Positions 34,539 through 41,706 of a DNA stretch of 64,000 nt are shown in pieces. The notes beneath the pieces were generated by a model, which saw only the letters and a list, made by a program, of their open reading frames with translations, made no database searches and was not told where the DNA came from. This DNA comes from Betaproteobacteria bacterium (GTDB lineage: Bacteria; Pseudomonadota; Gammaproteobacteria; Burkholderiales; Rhodocyclaceae). Position 1 is the stretch's first letter, and the number at the start of each line of letters is the position of its first letter. A program made the position numbers and the translations under genes. The stretch covers positions 1,695,001 to 1,759,000 of the forward strand of contig JADJLT010000001.1 of the NCBI GenBank assembly GCA_016709965.1. Reading direction: 5' to 3'.

Positions 34539-35491
34539 TTTTCCGCCAACTGGCGCTCTAGTTCGGCCACCCGACGTTTGAGGGCATCGACAGATGCTGC
34601 GCGCTTGGCGCGCTGTGCTTCCAGCCCGGATTGAATCCAGTCCGCCCAGGCACTCAGGCCATCGCCAGTGCTCGCCGAGACTCTGATGATGGTCAGGTGC
34701 GGATTGATGCGGCGGGCGTTGGCTTCCGCCAGGTCGGCATCGAATTCAAGGTAGGGCAAAAGATCGCACTTGTTGAGCAACATGACGTCAGCCGCGGCGA
34801 ACATGTCGGGATATTTCAGCGGTTTGTCCTCGCCTTCGGTCACCGACAGGATGACGACCTTGTGGTGCTCACCGAGATCGAAGGCAGCCGGGCACACCAG
34901 ATTACCGACGTTTTCAATCAGGAACAGGGATTCCTCGGCCGGTTGCAGGCGCTGCATGGCGTGCCCCACCATGTGGCCATCGAGATGACAGCCCTTGCCG
35001 GTGTTGATCTGCAGTGCCTGAACGCCGGTGGCACGAATGCGCTCAGCGTCGTTGGAGGTCTGCTGATCCCCTTCGACCACGCTGATGGCGACCGAGTCTT
35101 TCAGCAACTCGATGGTTTTCACCAGCAATGTCGTCTTTCCGGAGCCCGGGCTGGAAACCAGGTTCAGCGCGAAGATGCCATGCTCGTCGAAGTGCTGGCG
35201 ATTGGCCATCGCATAGCCGTTGTTCTTGGACAGGATATCCTGTTCGATTTGCACCATGCGAGCTTGTGACATGCCCGGTACGTGAGCACGGGCCGGACCG
35301 GCGCTGCAGTCGAGATCATTGGCACTGCGATGCTCGTGACGGTGATCGTCGCCATGCGAGTGTACGTGGTGGCCATCATCGGCATGGCCGTGCGCGTGGG
35401 TATGCACCGTGCCGTCCTCGTGAACGTGCGTATGTTCGTGCGCCCCTTCGATCTTTGTTTCCCCGGCGCCGCAGCCGCAAACTGTACACAT
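34535..35491 (-). CDS. hypB: nickel-inserting GTPase HypB
   Basis: A 318-residue GTPase that delivers nickel to the hydrogenase large subunit with HypA. The N-terminus MCTVCGCGAGE holds the high-affinity nickel CxxCGC site, followed by a long histidine-rich stretch (about residues 18-56) that can store nickel. The GTPase domain has the P-loop SSPGSGKTTLL near residue 112, GDQQTSNDAERI and LLNKCDLLPY. The C-terminal 30 residues are a charged coiled coil. It overlaps hypF by four bases and follows hypA after 20. Confidence 0.97.
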   Translation of the reverse strand: MCTVCGCGAGETKIEGAHEHTHVHEDGTVHTHAHGHADDGHHVHSHGDDHRHEHRSANDLDCSAGPARAHVPGMSQARMVQIEQDILSKNNGYAMANRQHFDEHGIFALNLVSSPGSGKTTLLVKTIELLKDSVAISVVEGDQQTSNDAERIRATGVQALQINTGKGCHLDGHMVGHAMQRLQPAEESLFLIENVGNLVCPAAFDLGEHHKVVILSVTEGEDKPLKYPDMFAAADVMLLNKCDLLPYLEFDADLAEANARRINPHLTIIRVSASTGDGLSAWADWIQSGLEAQRAKRAASVDALKRRVAELERQLAEK

Positions 35492-35511
35492 CGTCTTGCC
35501 TCCTCGTCCGA

Positions 35512-35853
35512 CTACTCGATCTCTATTTCCTTGACCCGCATCTCCGTACCTCCGGTGGCCTGTAACTCATAGCTTCCGCACTTCGGGCAGATGCCGTAGC
35601 GCTCCTGCATTGTTACGCTCTCCGTGCACAGCATGCACCAGCCAGTGCCAGGTACGGCAACTATTTCCAGCACCGCGCCGTGCGCGATCGTGCCATTGGT
35701 CACCGCCTCGAAGCAGAATCTCAACGCTTCCGGCTCTACTGAAGCGAGTTGACCGATTTCCAGCACCACCAGTTTCACCCGGCGAGCCTGTTCTCGCCTG
35801 GCGGTCTCTTCAACCAGTTGCAGCACGCCTTCGGCCAGCGACATTTCATGCAT
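35512..35853 (-). CDS. hypA: nickel-binding maturation protein HypA
   Basis: A 113-residue metallochaperone. MHEMSLAEGVL carries the N-terminal nickel-binding Met-His-Glu, and a zinc site is formed by CMLC and CPKC near residues 75-95. It delivers nickel together with HypB. ATG 35853 is the family start; an in-frame codon 14 triplets earlier lies in the operator-like palindrome region. It is the first gene of the hypA-B-F-hybE-C-D-E unit. Confidence 0.95.
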   Translation of the reverse strand: MHEMSLAEGVLQLVEETARREQARRVKLVVLEIGQLASVEPEALRFCFEAVTNGTIAHGAVLEIVAVPGTGWCMLCTESVTMQERYGICPKCGSYELQATGGTEMRVKEIEIE

Positions 35854-35876
35854 GCTTCGACTCCATGTCGTAGGGT

Positions 35877-35901
35877 AATCAGGTGTCAGTATCACCTGAT
35901 T
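35877..35901. promoter_or_regulatory. 25-base palindrome upstream of hypA
   Basis: Perfect nine-base arms AATCAGGTG (35877-35885) and CACCTGATT (35893-35901) with a seven-base spacer, ending 24 bases upstream of the hypA start. It may be an operator or a hairpin in the leader of the hyp operon. It does not match the FNR or NikR consensus that I know. Confidence 0.65.
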
Positions 35902-36033
35902 GAGCGTCGGCTTATTGATCCATGACAGTAAATCGAGGCAACGCGACTACAGATTCTCGAAATTCCTGCTGCGAATGCGAATTCCCGTTATCCGGCTAGC
36001 GGCCGACTGGTATGGCTTGAAATTCAACAAATG

Positions 36034-36063
36034 AAAAACCCCCTGATACTACCGGGGGTTTTC
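36034..36063. terminator. intrinsic terminator after the PEP-CTERM gene
   Basis: Stem AAAACCCCC / GGGGGTTTT around a ten-base loop, with T-runs possible on both strands. It lies about 40 bases downstream of the PEP-CTERM gene stop and separates it from the hyp operon. Confidence 0.9.
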
Positions 36064-36103
36064 ATTGCCTTAGCCGCCAATACTAGCGACCGCGGGGATC
36101 AAA

Positions 36104-36634
36104 TCATCCACGGAGGCGGCGACGAGCAACAACGCCGATCACGCCGAGGCCGGCAAGCATCATGGCAAAGGATTCGGGCTCAGGAACGGCAGTGACCGAG
36201 ATCGCCAAGGGTGTGGATGTTAACGGGTTGAACGAGGCATCACCGATTTGTCCACCAATCACCCCCAGCGGCCCAATGCCAGAGAAGTAACTATGCTGAG
36301 CATTCCAGGCAACAATACCTTCTCCTGAATTTACAGCGCCATTGTCCCCAATGAGATTGCCACCGTTTAACTGATAAACGAGTCCGGCCAAATCGCCTAG
36401 TCCCATCGTAAAGGCCGGAGCCAGTGTTCCCCCGGAAAAACTGAGACTGAACGACGAAATTTCACTGCTGTTAAAGTCGAGAAAACCGTTCAAATCAAGA
36501 TCGGCCCCGGAAAAGCTACCGGACACCGAACCGCCGCCATCGAACCCGCCCTGACTGAAGGAATAGCTGGCAGCCTGGACAGACAGGCTACTGACCGCAA
36601 CCGTTGCAGCGAAAAGTACCGATTTAAGTTTCAT
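36104..36634 (-). CDS. PEP-CTERM sorted exported protein
   Basis: A 176-residue exported protein. A signal peptide (MKLKSVLFAATVAVSSLSVQAAS) is followed by a serine/glycine-rich low-complexity domain of about 120 residues and the sorting tail VPEPESFAMMLAGLGVIGVVARRRL, which is the PEP-CTERM signal: a PEP box, one transmembrane helix and a basic cluster. Such proteins are processed by an exosortase, which is not in this window, and are usually associated with exopolysaccharide and surface structures. ATG 36634 has AAGGAG eight bases upstream. Function of the mature domain is unknown. Confidence 0.9.
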   Translation of the reverse strand: MKLKSVLFAATVAVSSLSVQAASYSFSQGGFDGGGSVSGSFSGADLDLNGFLDFNSSEISSFSLSFSGGTLAPAFTMGLGDLAGLVYQLNGGNLIGDNGAVNSGEGIVAWNAQHSYFSGIGPLGVIGGQIGDASFNPLTSTPLAISVTAVPEPESFAMMLAGLGVIGVVARRRLRG

Positions 36635-36720
36635 TACTTGCTCCTTTGATGCTCGGGGAACCAGGTTCCCCGACGTGTTCATTGAAATTCCGATGCGATT
36701 AGCTGTTTAAAGCCTATCCA

Positions 36721-38604
36721 TCAGCCACCGTTGGGACCGTTATGACAGTCGTAGCAGGTAACCGCCTGACCTGCCTTGTAAGTGACCGTACGACCATCTG
36801 CATTGAACGTCTTGGCTGTCTTCACCTGAGAGAGAACGCTGCCGCGGAAATCGCTGCCATGACAGGTCGCGCAGCCAGCACGAGCGGTTGCGTTCTCGGC
36901 GATGCTCTGGTGGCGACTGACCCAGGTTGAACCGATGGTGTGCATGCCATGCGGGCCACCGGTAACGGTCAGCGGTACAACCGTTTTGTGACAAGCCGCG
37001 CATTCAACCAAGGTGCCTTCATGGTCCTGCATTTCCTTGGACATCACGTTGTCGTTGGCATGCGAAGACGGGTACTCGGCGTGAGTGGCACCGTGACAGG
37101 CTTCGCACTGCAGATTGCCGTGGCCTTTACTGAATCTGTAGAGGCTGAAGCCGGTCGTAGGGGCATTGGGATTGGTCGCAAAACGCGTATCAGTCCAAAC
37201 CTTCAATACGCCGGATGCATCAACTGCAGTCTTGTCACGCTTGCCATCGTGGTGGCAGGACTGGCAATTCGGTTGATCCAGCCAACCGGCGCGTCCTGCC
37301 TTGCCGACATTGGCCATTTGTCCGTGGCAGCTCTGACACTGCATGGACATCGACCCATCGGGTTCGACCGCCTTGCCCATGGCACCTCGCAGGCACTGCG
37401 TTTCCTTGCCTGGGTGACACTGATAGCAGGTTTCACGATTGGTACTGGATCCCAGCAATTCACCGGTTGCAGCATCCCTGACATTGCCATGATGGCTATG
37501 AATTGCTTCGGTCAGTGGCTTGATGCCGGCAATGCCGGTTCCCGGCAAGGCGTTGGAGGCATGACAGCCGGCACAAAGGATGGCCTTGCCCGAATCGGCA
37601 GTCGCTAGCAGGCCGGCCGAGTTGTAGCCTTTTTGCTTCAACGCTATCTTGTACTTCCACTGCGACAAGTTTTTTTCATCGTGCAGACGCAGGATGTTGC
37701 GTTTGTAGTCACGGTCCAGATTAGCGTCATTGACCCAGCCCACAATCGGCCTGGCAGCAGGGCCGGAAGCGGACGAATGGCAGGTGATACAAGTCATTTC
37801 ATCAGATACCGGCATGACGACGTGCGCTTCGGCCAGCAAGGTGCCACTGGCATCGCGAGCCACCACCCGGGTCATCGGATAAGGATTGCGACGCATGGTG
37901 TCGTCGTAAGGCGTCAACGGTACGCCTTCGGCCACATATTGAGCGGAAGCAGTATCAGGCTTCAACGCCTGTGGGGTGGGCAGGATCGAACCATAACCAG
38001 TGAGGCCGATACCATCAGGCAGGCTCATGCCGAAAAAGCTCTGGGCGTGCTGCCAGAAATTGGTCTTGCCGGATGAGTAACTATTGATGGAGCCCTCCGC
38101 ATCCGCCATCGCCTCAAAAGTAACGGCATAGGCGCCACCATTGATCAGTTTGTTGTTGGTGCTGTCAATCAACTGTGCGTGCAGATTGTTATAAGGCGGC
38201 AGGATGGAAAAAATCGAGTAGTCCGCATCCATGCAGTGCATACCCAAGTCGTTCCACGCCACTACGCTGAATTTGCTCACTGTATTGGCAGCCACTACTG
38301 CAACGTTGAGATAGGTGGTGGTAGCGCTATCGCGCACCGTGACATAAGCGGTCCCTATCGCCTTGGGTTTTACCGTGATGACGTTGGCAGCACGGGTGAC
38401 GGATGCGATATTGGAATTGGAAATTGAAGGCGTCTGCAGCGTTCCGCTGACATTGGAGATAGACGCAGTCCCTGCGGCGCCACCGATTTTCAGGGTCAGC
38501 GTAGCCGGGGAAACGGTAAGGGTCGCCGCCTGAGCGCCGCCCACGATCAAAATAGGTGACAGCAGTAACGCCATCAACCAAACAATCCACTCGCGCACTT
38601 TCAT
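36721..38604 (-). CDS. exported nine-heme c-type cytochrome with N-terminal Ig-like domain
   Basis: A 627-residue periplasmic or extracellular electron carrier. The signal peptide runs to GGAQA near residue 26. Residues 30-105 have the repeated strand pattern of a bacterial Ig-like domain (TLTVSPATLTLKIGG...GTAYVTVRD). Nine CXXCH heme-binding motifs follow: CITCH, CAGCH, CYQCH, CQSCH, CQSCH, CEACH, CAACH, CATCH and CYDCH. An AGGAGG ribosome site precedes the ATG. It is divergent from the ccm operon that makes such hemoproteins, with a 399-base intergenic region between. The electron partner is unknown; respiration of an external or periplasmic acceptor is plausible. Confidence 0.92.
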   Translation of the reverse strand: MKVREWIVWLMALLLSPILIVGGAQAATLTVSPATLTLKIGGAAGTASISNVSGTLQTPSISNSNIASVTRAANVITVKPKAIGTAYVTVRDSATTTYLNVAVVAANTVSKFSVVAWNDLGMHCMDADYSIFSILPPYNNLHAQLIDSTNNKLINGGAYAVTFEAMADAEGSINSYSSGKTNFWQHAQSFFGMSLPDGIGLTGYGSILPTPQALKPDTASAQYVAEGVPLTPYDDTMRRNPYPMTRVVARDASGTLLAEAHVVMPVSDEMTCITCHSSASGPAARPIVGWVNDANLDRDYKRNILRLHDEKNLSQWKYKIALKQKGYNSAGLLATADSGKAILCAGCHASNALPGTGIAGIKPLTEAIHSHHGNVRDAATGELLGSSTNRETCYQCHPGKETQCLRGAMGKAVEPDGSMSMQCQSCHGQMANVGKAGRAGWLDQPNCQSCHHDGKRDKTAVDASGVLKVWTDTRFATNPNAPTTGFSLYRFSKGHGNLQCEACHGATHAEYPSSHANDNVMSKEMQDHEGTLVECAACHKTVVPLTVTGGPHGMHTIGSTWVSRHQSIAENATARAGCATCHGSDFRGSVLSQVKTAKTFNADGRTVTYKAGQAVTCYDCHNGPNGG

Positions 38605-39003
38605 TCGAAATACCTCCTAATATCCAACGATCCTTGGTTGACCGGCACGGCAACTGTCTCAGCGGCCATATTTGTTCTTTATGGAATGCCAATATACGGA
38701 TTGATTATGACAAAATTTGTTGCACGTGGGAAATATTTACATATTTCAGCCCGATTTGACCTGTATTTGGCGCAACCGCATCTGGCCAAGCCATCGTGGC
38801 TCGAATGGGAGATTTTGCCTTTTGCGCCTTTCTCGATATCGATCAAATCAGGTGCCGGATAGGTGTGTTATCTACATCCAGAGTTCGGGAATGAATTGCC
38901 TGACAGCGTCATTCCGTTTTCTTGGCAGGCTTTGTTTGCAGGTACTGAATCTGCCTGTAAACTGGTGGGCTATTAATTTTTAGCTTTTTTTGCGGTCACT
39001 CTA
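38605..39003. other. 399-base divergent regulatory region
   Basis: The region lies between the multiheme cytochrome gene and ccmA and is visibly AT-richer than its neighbours. No convincing protein gene is present; short open frames here lack ribosome sites. It contains an FNR-like palindrome at 38833-38846 and T-rich stretches just before ccmA. It should hold promoters for both directions. Confidence 0.7.
38833..38846. promoter_or_regulatory. possible FNR/Anr-type binding site
   Basis: TCGAT-ATCG-ATCAA matches the FNR consensus TTGAT-N4-ATCAA at nine of ten positions. It lies about 160 bases upstream of ccmA and 230 bases from the cytochrome start. Oxygen control of both divergent units would make sense, but this is a short motif and unproven. 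Confidence 0.4.
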
Positions 39004-39612
39004 ATGCTTGAAGCTGACAATCTGGAATGCGTGCGCGGCGAGCGCCGCCTGTTCGCAGGCCTTGGCTTCAAGCTGGAAGCAGGAGAACTGCTGTATCTGC
39101 AGGGCAAGAACGGCGCCGGCAAGACCAGCCTGCTGCGCATGCTCATTGGCCTCTTGCCGCCCGAGACCGGCGAAATCCGCTGGAAGGGCCAGTCGATCAA
39201 TTCCGAAGAGTTCCGCACTGATCTCTGTTACCTCGGGCACCTCAACGCCATCAAGGAAGAGCTGACCCCACTCGAAAACCTGCTGGCAGCCGCCCGCTTG
39301 GCCGACGAAGCGCTCACCGAAGACGACGCGATCGATGCACTGGAGCAGGTGGGACTGGCTGGCCGTGAGGATCTGGCCTGCAAATACCTGTCACAAGGCC
39401 AGAAGCGACGCGTTGCACTGGCTCGACTGGTCAAGGAAAAGAGGCCACTGTGGATACTTGACGAACCCTTCGTCGCCCTCGATGCGGCTGCGGTCGACTG
39501 GCTGGCCGGCATTATCTCGGGCCATTTGCAACGTGGCGGTCTGGCCGTGATGACGACACATCAGCTGGTCAGCATTCCAGCCGGAACCGTCCGCGAATTG
39601 CGGCTAAGTTAA
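39004..39612 (+). CDS. ccmA: heme exporter ATP-binding protein CcmA
   Basis: A 202-residue ABC ATPase. Walker A is GKNGAGKTSL near residue 35, the signature is YLSQGQKRRVALARL near 130, and Walker B is LWILDEPF. With CcmB it powers release of holo-CcmE in cytochrome c maturation System I. It heads the ccm operon and begins after a T-rich leader. Confidence 0.95.
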   Translation: MLEADNLECVRGERRLFAGLGFKLEAGELLYLQGKNGAGKTSLLRMLIGLLPPETGEIRWKGQSINSEEFRTDLCYLGHLNAIKEELTPLENLLAAARLADEALTEDDAIDALEQVGLAGREDLACKYLSQGQKRRVALARLVKEKRPLWILDEPFVALDAAAVDWLAGIISGHLQRGGLAVMTTHQLVSIPAGTVRELRLS

Positions 39613-39625
39613 TGGTCATGAGCAG

Positions 39626-40294
39626 ATGCTGAGAATTATTTCTGCAGTAATCGGCCGCGATCTCAAGTTGGCCATGCGGCGACAGGCTGACATCGTTTCT
39701 GCGATTTTTTTCTTCATTATCGTGGTCAGTCTTTTCCCGCTCGGCGTCGGGCCGGAGCCAGACCTGCTACGCAAACTGGCACCCGGCGTACTGTGGGTTG
39801 CCGCGCTGCTCGCCACCATGCTTTCTCTGCCGCGCATGTTCGCCGATGACCATCGTGATGGCACGCTCGAACAGCTTGCTCTGGCGCCCTATCCGCTCGG
39901 CCTGGTCGTTACTGGAAAGGTAATCGCACACTGGCTGGTGTCCGGCCTGCCACTGGCATTGATCGCCCCGGTGCTCGGCATACAATTCGACCTGTCCACT
40001 GACGCCCTGATCGTGCTTACAGGGGCCATTCTACTGGGCACGCCCGCACTCTCCGGAATCGGTGCGATTGGTGCGGCACTTACCCTTGGGCTGCGTGGCG
40101 GCGGCGTGCTGCTTTCACTACTTGTGTTGCCGCTCTACATCCCGGTGCTAATATTCGGCGCTGGCGCAGTGGATGCGACGGTGACCGGGCTCGGGGGAGA
40201 AGGTCATCTGTCCCTGCTTGCTGCTCTTACTTTTGCTTCTGTTGGCTTCGCCCCCTGGGCATCAGCCGCTGCCTTGAAGATTGCCCTCGAATGA
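39626..40294 (+). CDS. ccmB: heme exporter membrane protein CcmB
   Basis: A 222-residue inner-membrane protein with about six hydrophobic helices, in the order expected after ccmA. The N-terminal AVIGRDLKLAMRRQADIVSAIFFFI and the LPRMFADDHRDGTLEQL cytoplasmic loop are family-typical. It pairs with CcmA and CcmC. The stop overlaps the ccmC start by four bases. Confidence 0.94.
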   Translation: MLRIISAVIGRDLKLAMRRQADIVSAIFFFIIVVSLFPLGVGPEPDLLRKLAPGVLWVAALLATMLSLPRMFADDHRDGTLEQLALAPYPLGLVVTGKVIAHWLVSGLPLALIAPVLGIQFDLSTDALIVLTGAILLGTPALSGIGAIGAALTLGLRGGGVLLSLLVLPLYIPVLIFGAGAVDATVTGLGGEGHLSLLAALTFASVGFAPWASAAALKIALE

Positions 40295-41049
40295 ATGACC
40301 GCTTTAATCTCTACCGTTTCGCTTCCCCGGCCACGTTCTACCCGCTCGCCGGCACACTGATTCCCTACTTTGCCGCAATTTCAGTCGTTTTCGGGCTGGC
40401 AGGGCTCTACCTTGGCATGCTGGTGGCACCGACCGATTTCCAGCAAGGCGAGGGCTACCGGATCATCTTCATTCATGTACCGGCCTCCTGGATGAGCATG
40501 TTCATCTACCTGGTCATGGCCGGATGGGCTGCGATCGGACTCGCCTTCAACACCAGACTCTCCGGCATGATGGCCCAGGCGCTGGCGCCGACCGGCGCGC
40601 TGATGGCTTTCCTTTCCCTGCTGACCGGTGCCCTGTGGGGCAAGCCGATGTGGGGCGCCTGGTGGGTGTGGGACGCCCGCCTGACATCCGAACTGATCCT
40701 GCTTTTCCTTTACATCGGATTTATGGCGTTGACAGCAGCAATTGACGATGCGCGTCGCGCCGACAAGGCCGGCGGCTTGCTGCTACTGGTCGGTGTGGTC
40801 AACATCCCGATCATCTATTTTTCGGTGAAATGGTGGAACACGCTGCATCAGGGCTCCAGCGTCAATCTTGCCAAGTCCTCCATGGCGATGACGATGCTGT
40901 GGGGCATGCTGCTGATGGCAATGTGCTTCTGGATGTATTCGATTGCCGTCGCGCTTATGCGAGCACGCACCATCATGCTCGAGCGCGAGCGCCACACGGA
41001 CTGGGTCAAGGCCGAACTGGCTGAAACAGTGCGTGGAGAAGAAAAATGA
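40291..41049 (+). CDS. ccmC: heme exporter protein CcmC
   Basis: A 252-residue membrane protein of the heme handling protein family. The tryptophan-rich WWD motif is visible in GAWWVWDARLTSELIL near residue 120, and histidines lie in the flanking periplasmic loops (HVPASWMSM, WWNTLHQGSS). It loads heme onto CcmE. The stop overlaps the ccmD start by four bases. Confidence 0.95.
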   Translation: MNDRFNLYRFASPATFYPLAGTLIPYFAAISVVFGLAGLYLGMLVAPTDFQQGEGYRIIFIHVPASWMSMFIYLVMAGWAAIGLAFNTRLSGMMAQALAPTGALMAFLSLLTGALWGKPMWGAWWVWDARLTSELILLFLYIGFMALTAAIDDARRADKAGGLLLLVGVVNIPIIYFSVKWWNTLHQGSSVNLAKSSMAMTMLWGMLLMAMCFWMYSIAVALMRARTIMLERERHTDWVKAELAETVRGEEK

Positions 41050-41246
41050 TCCACTGGAACAGCTTTGCCGACTTCATCGCCATGGGCGGCTATGGTTTTT
41101 ACGTCTGGGGCTCCTTTGGCGCCACGGTATTGATCATGGCCATTGAACCGATTGTCGTCATCCGGAATCGAAAGAGCACGATCGCTCGACTTAAGCGCCA
41201 GCTTCGCGCCGATACACGCGCAGACCACAGGAATACCGCTGAATGA
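41046..41246 (+). CDS. ccmD: heme exporter small subunit CcmD
   Basis: A 66-residue single-span membrane protein: GGYGFYVWGSFGATVLIMAIEPIVV is the transmembrane helix and a basic tail (RNRKSTIARLKRQLR) faces the cytoplasm. In System I it helps release holo-CcmE from CcmC. It overlaps ccmC and ccmE by four bases at each end. Confidence 0.93.
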   Translation: MIHWNSFADFIAMGGYGFYVWGSFGATVLIMAIEPIVVIRNRKSTIARLKRQLRADTRADHRNTAE

Positions 41247-41704
41247 AATCCCGTCACAAAAAACTCGCCCTGATCGGCGGCGCGCTGGCCATCATCGGCA
41301 TCATCGCCGCACTGGTCCTCAATGCCCTGAACAGCAATATCGCGCTCTATATTTCGCCTACCGATGTTGCCGAAGGCAAGGCACCGCAAGGAAAGGCCTT
41401 CCGCATCGGCGGCCTGGTCAAGGAGGGTAGCCTGCAGAGGCAGGCTGATGGCGTGACCATCGCCTTCGTTGTCACCGATACCGCCAAGGACATGATTGTC
41501 CATTACAAGGGCATCCTTCCGGACCTTTTCAAGGAAGGCAAGGGTGTGGTTGCCCAAGGCAAAATGAGCGCCGACGGCACCTTCGCCGCAAGCGAAGTAT
41601 TGGCCAAGCACGATGAAAACTATATGCCGCCTGAAGCCGCCAAGGCTGTCGGCGATGCACAGGCTGCGAAAGCTGCCGCCGACAAACCGAAAGCGAGCTA
41701 CTAA
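41243..41704 (+). CDS. ccmE: periplasmic heme chaperone CcmE
   Basis: A 153-residue membrane-anchored chaperone. An N-terminal helix (LALIGGALAIIGIIAALVLNAL) is followed by a beta-barrel domain. The covalent heme-binding histidine is in LAKHDENYMPPE near residue 130. Heme is passed from here to CcmF/H. The C-terminal Ala/Lys tail is flexible. Confidence 0.95.
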   Translation: MKSRHKKLALIGGALAIIGIIAALVLNALNSNIALYISPTDVAEGKAPQGKAFRIGGLVKEGSLQRQADGVTIAFVVTDTAKDMIVHYKGILPDLFKEGKGVVAQGKMSADGTFAASEVLAKHDENYMPPEAAKAVGDAQAAKAAADKPKASY

Positions 41705-41706
41705 GC

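Noticed and set aside
39486..39500. GGCTGCGGTCGACTGG inside ccmA
   Set aside because: Only the core matches; the expected A-tracts are absent.
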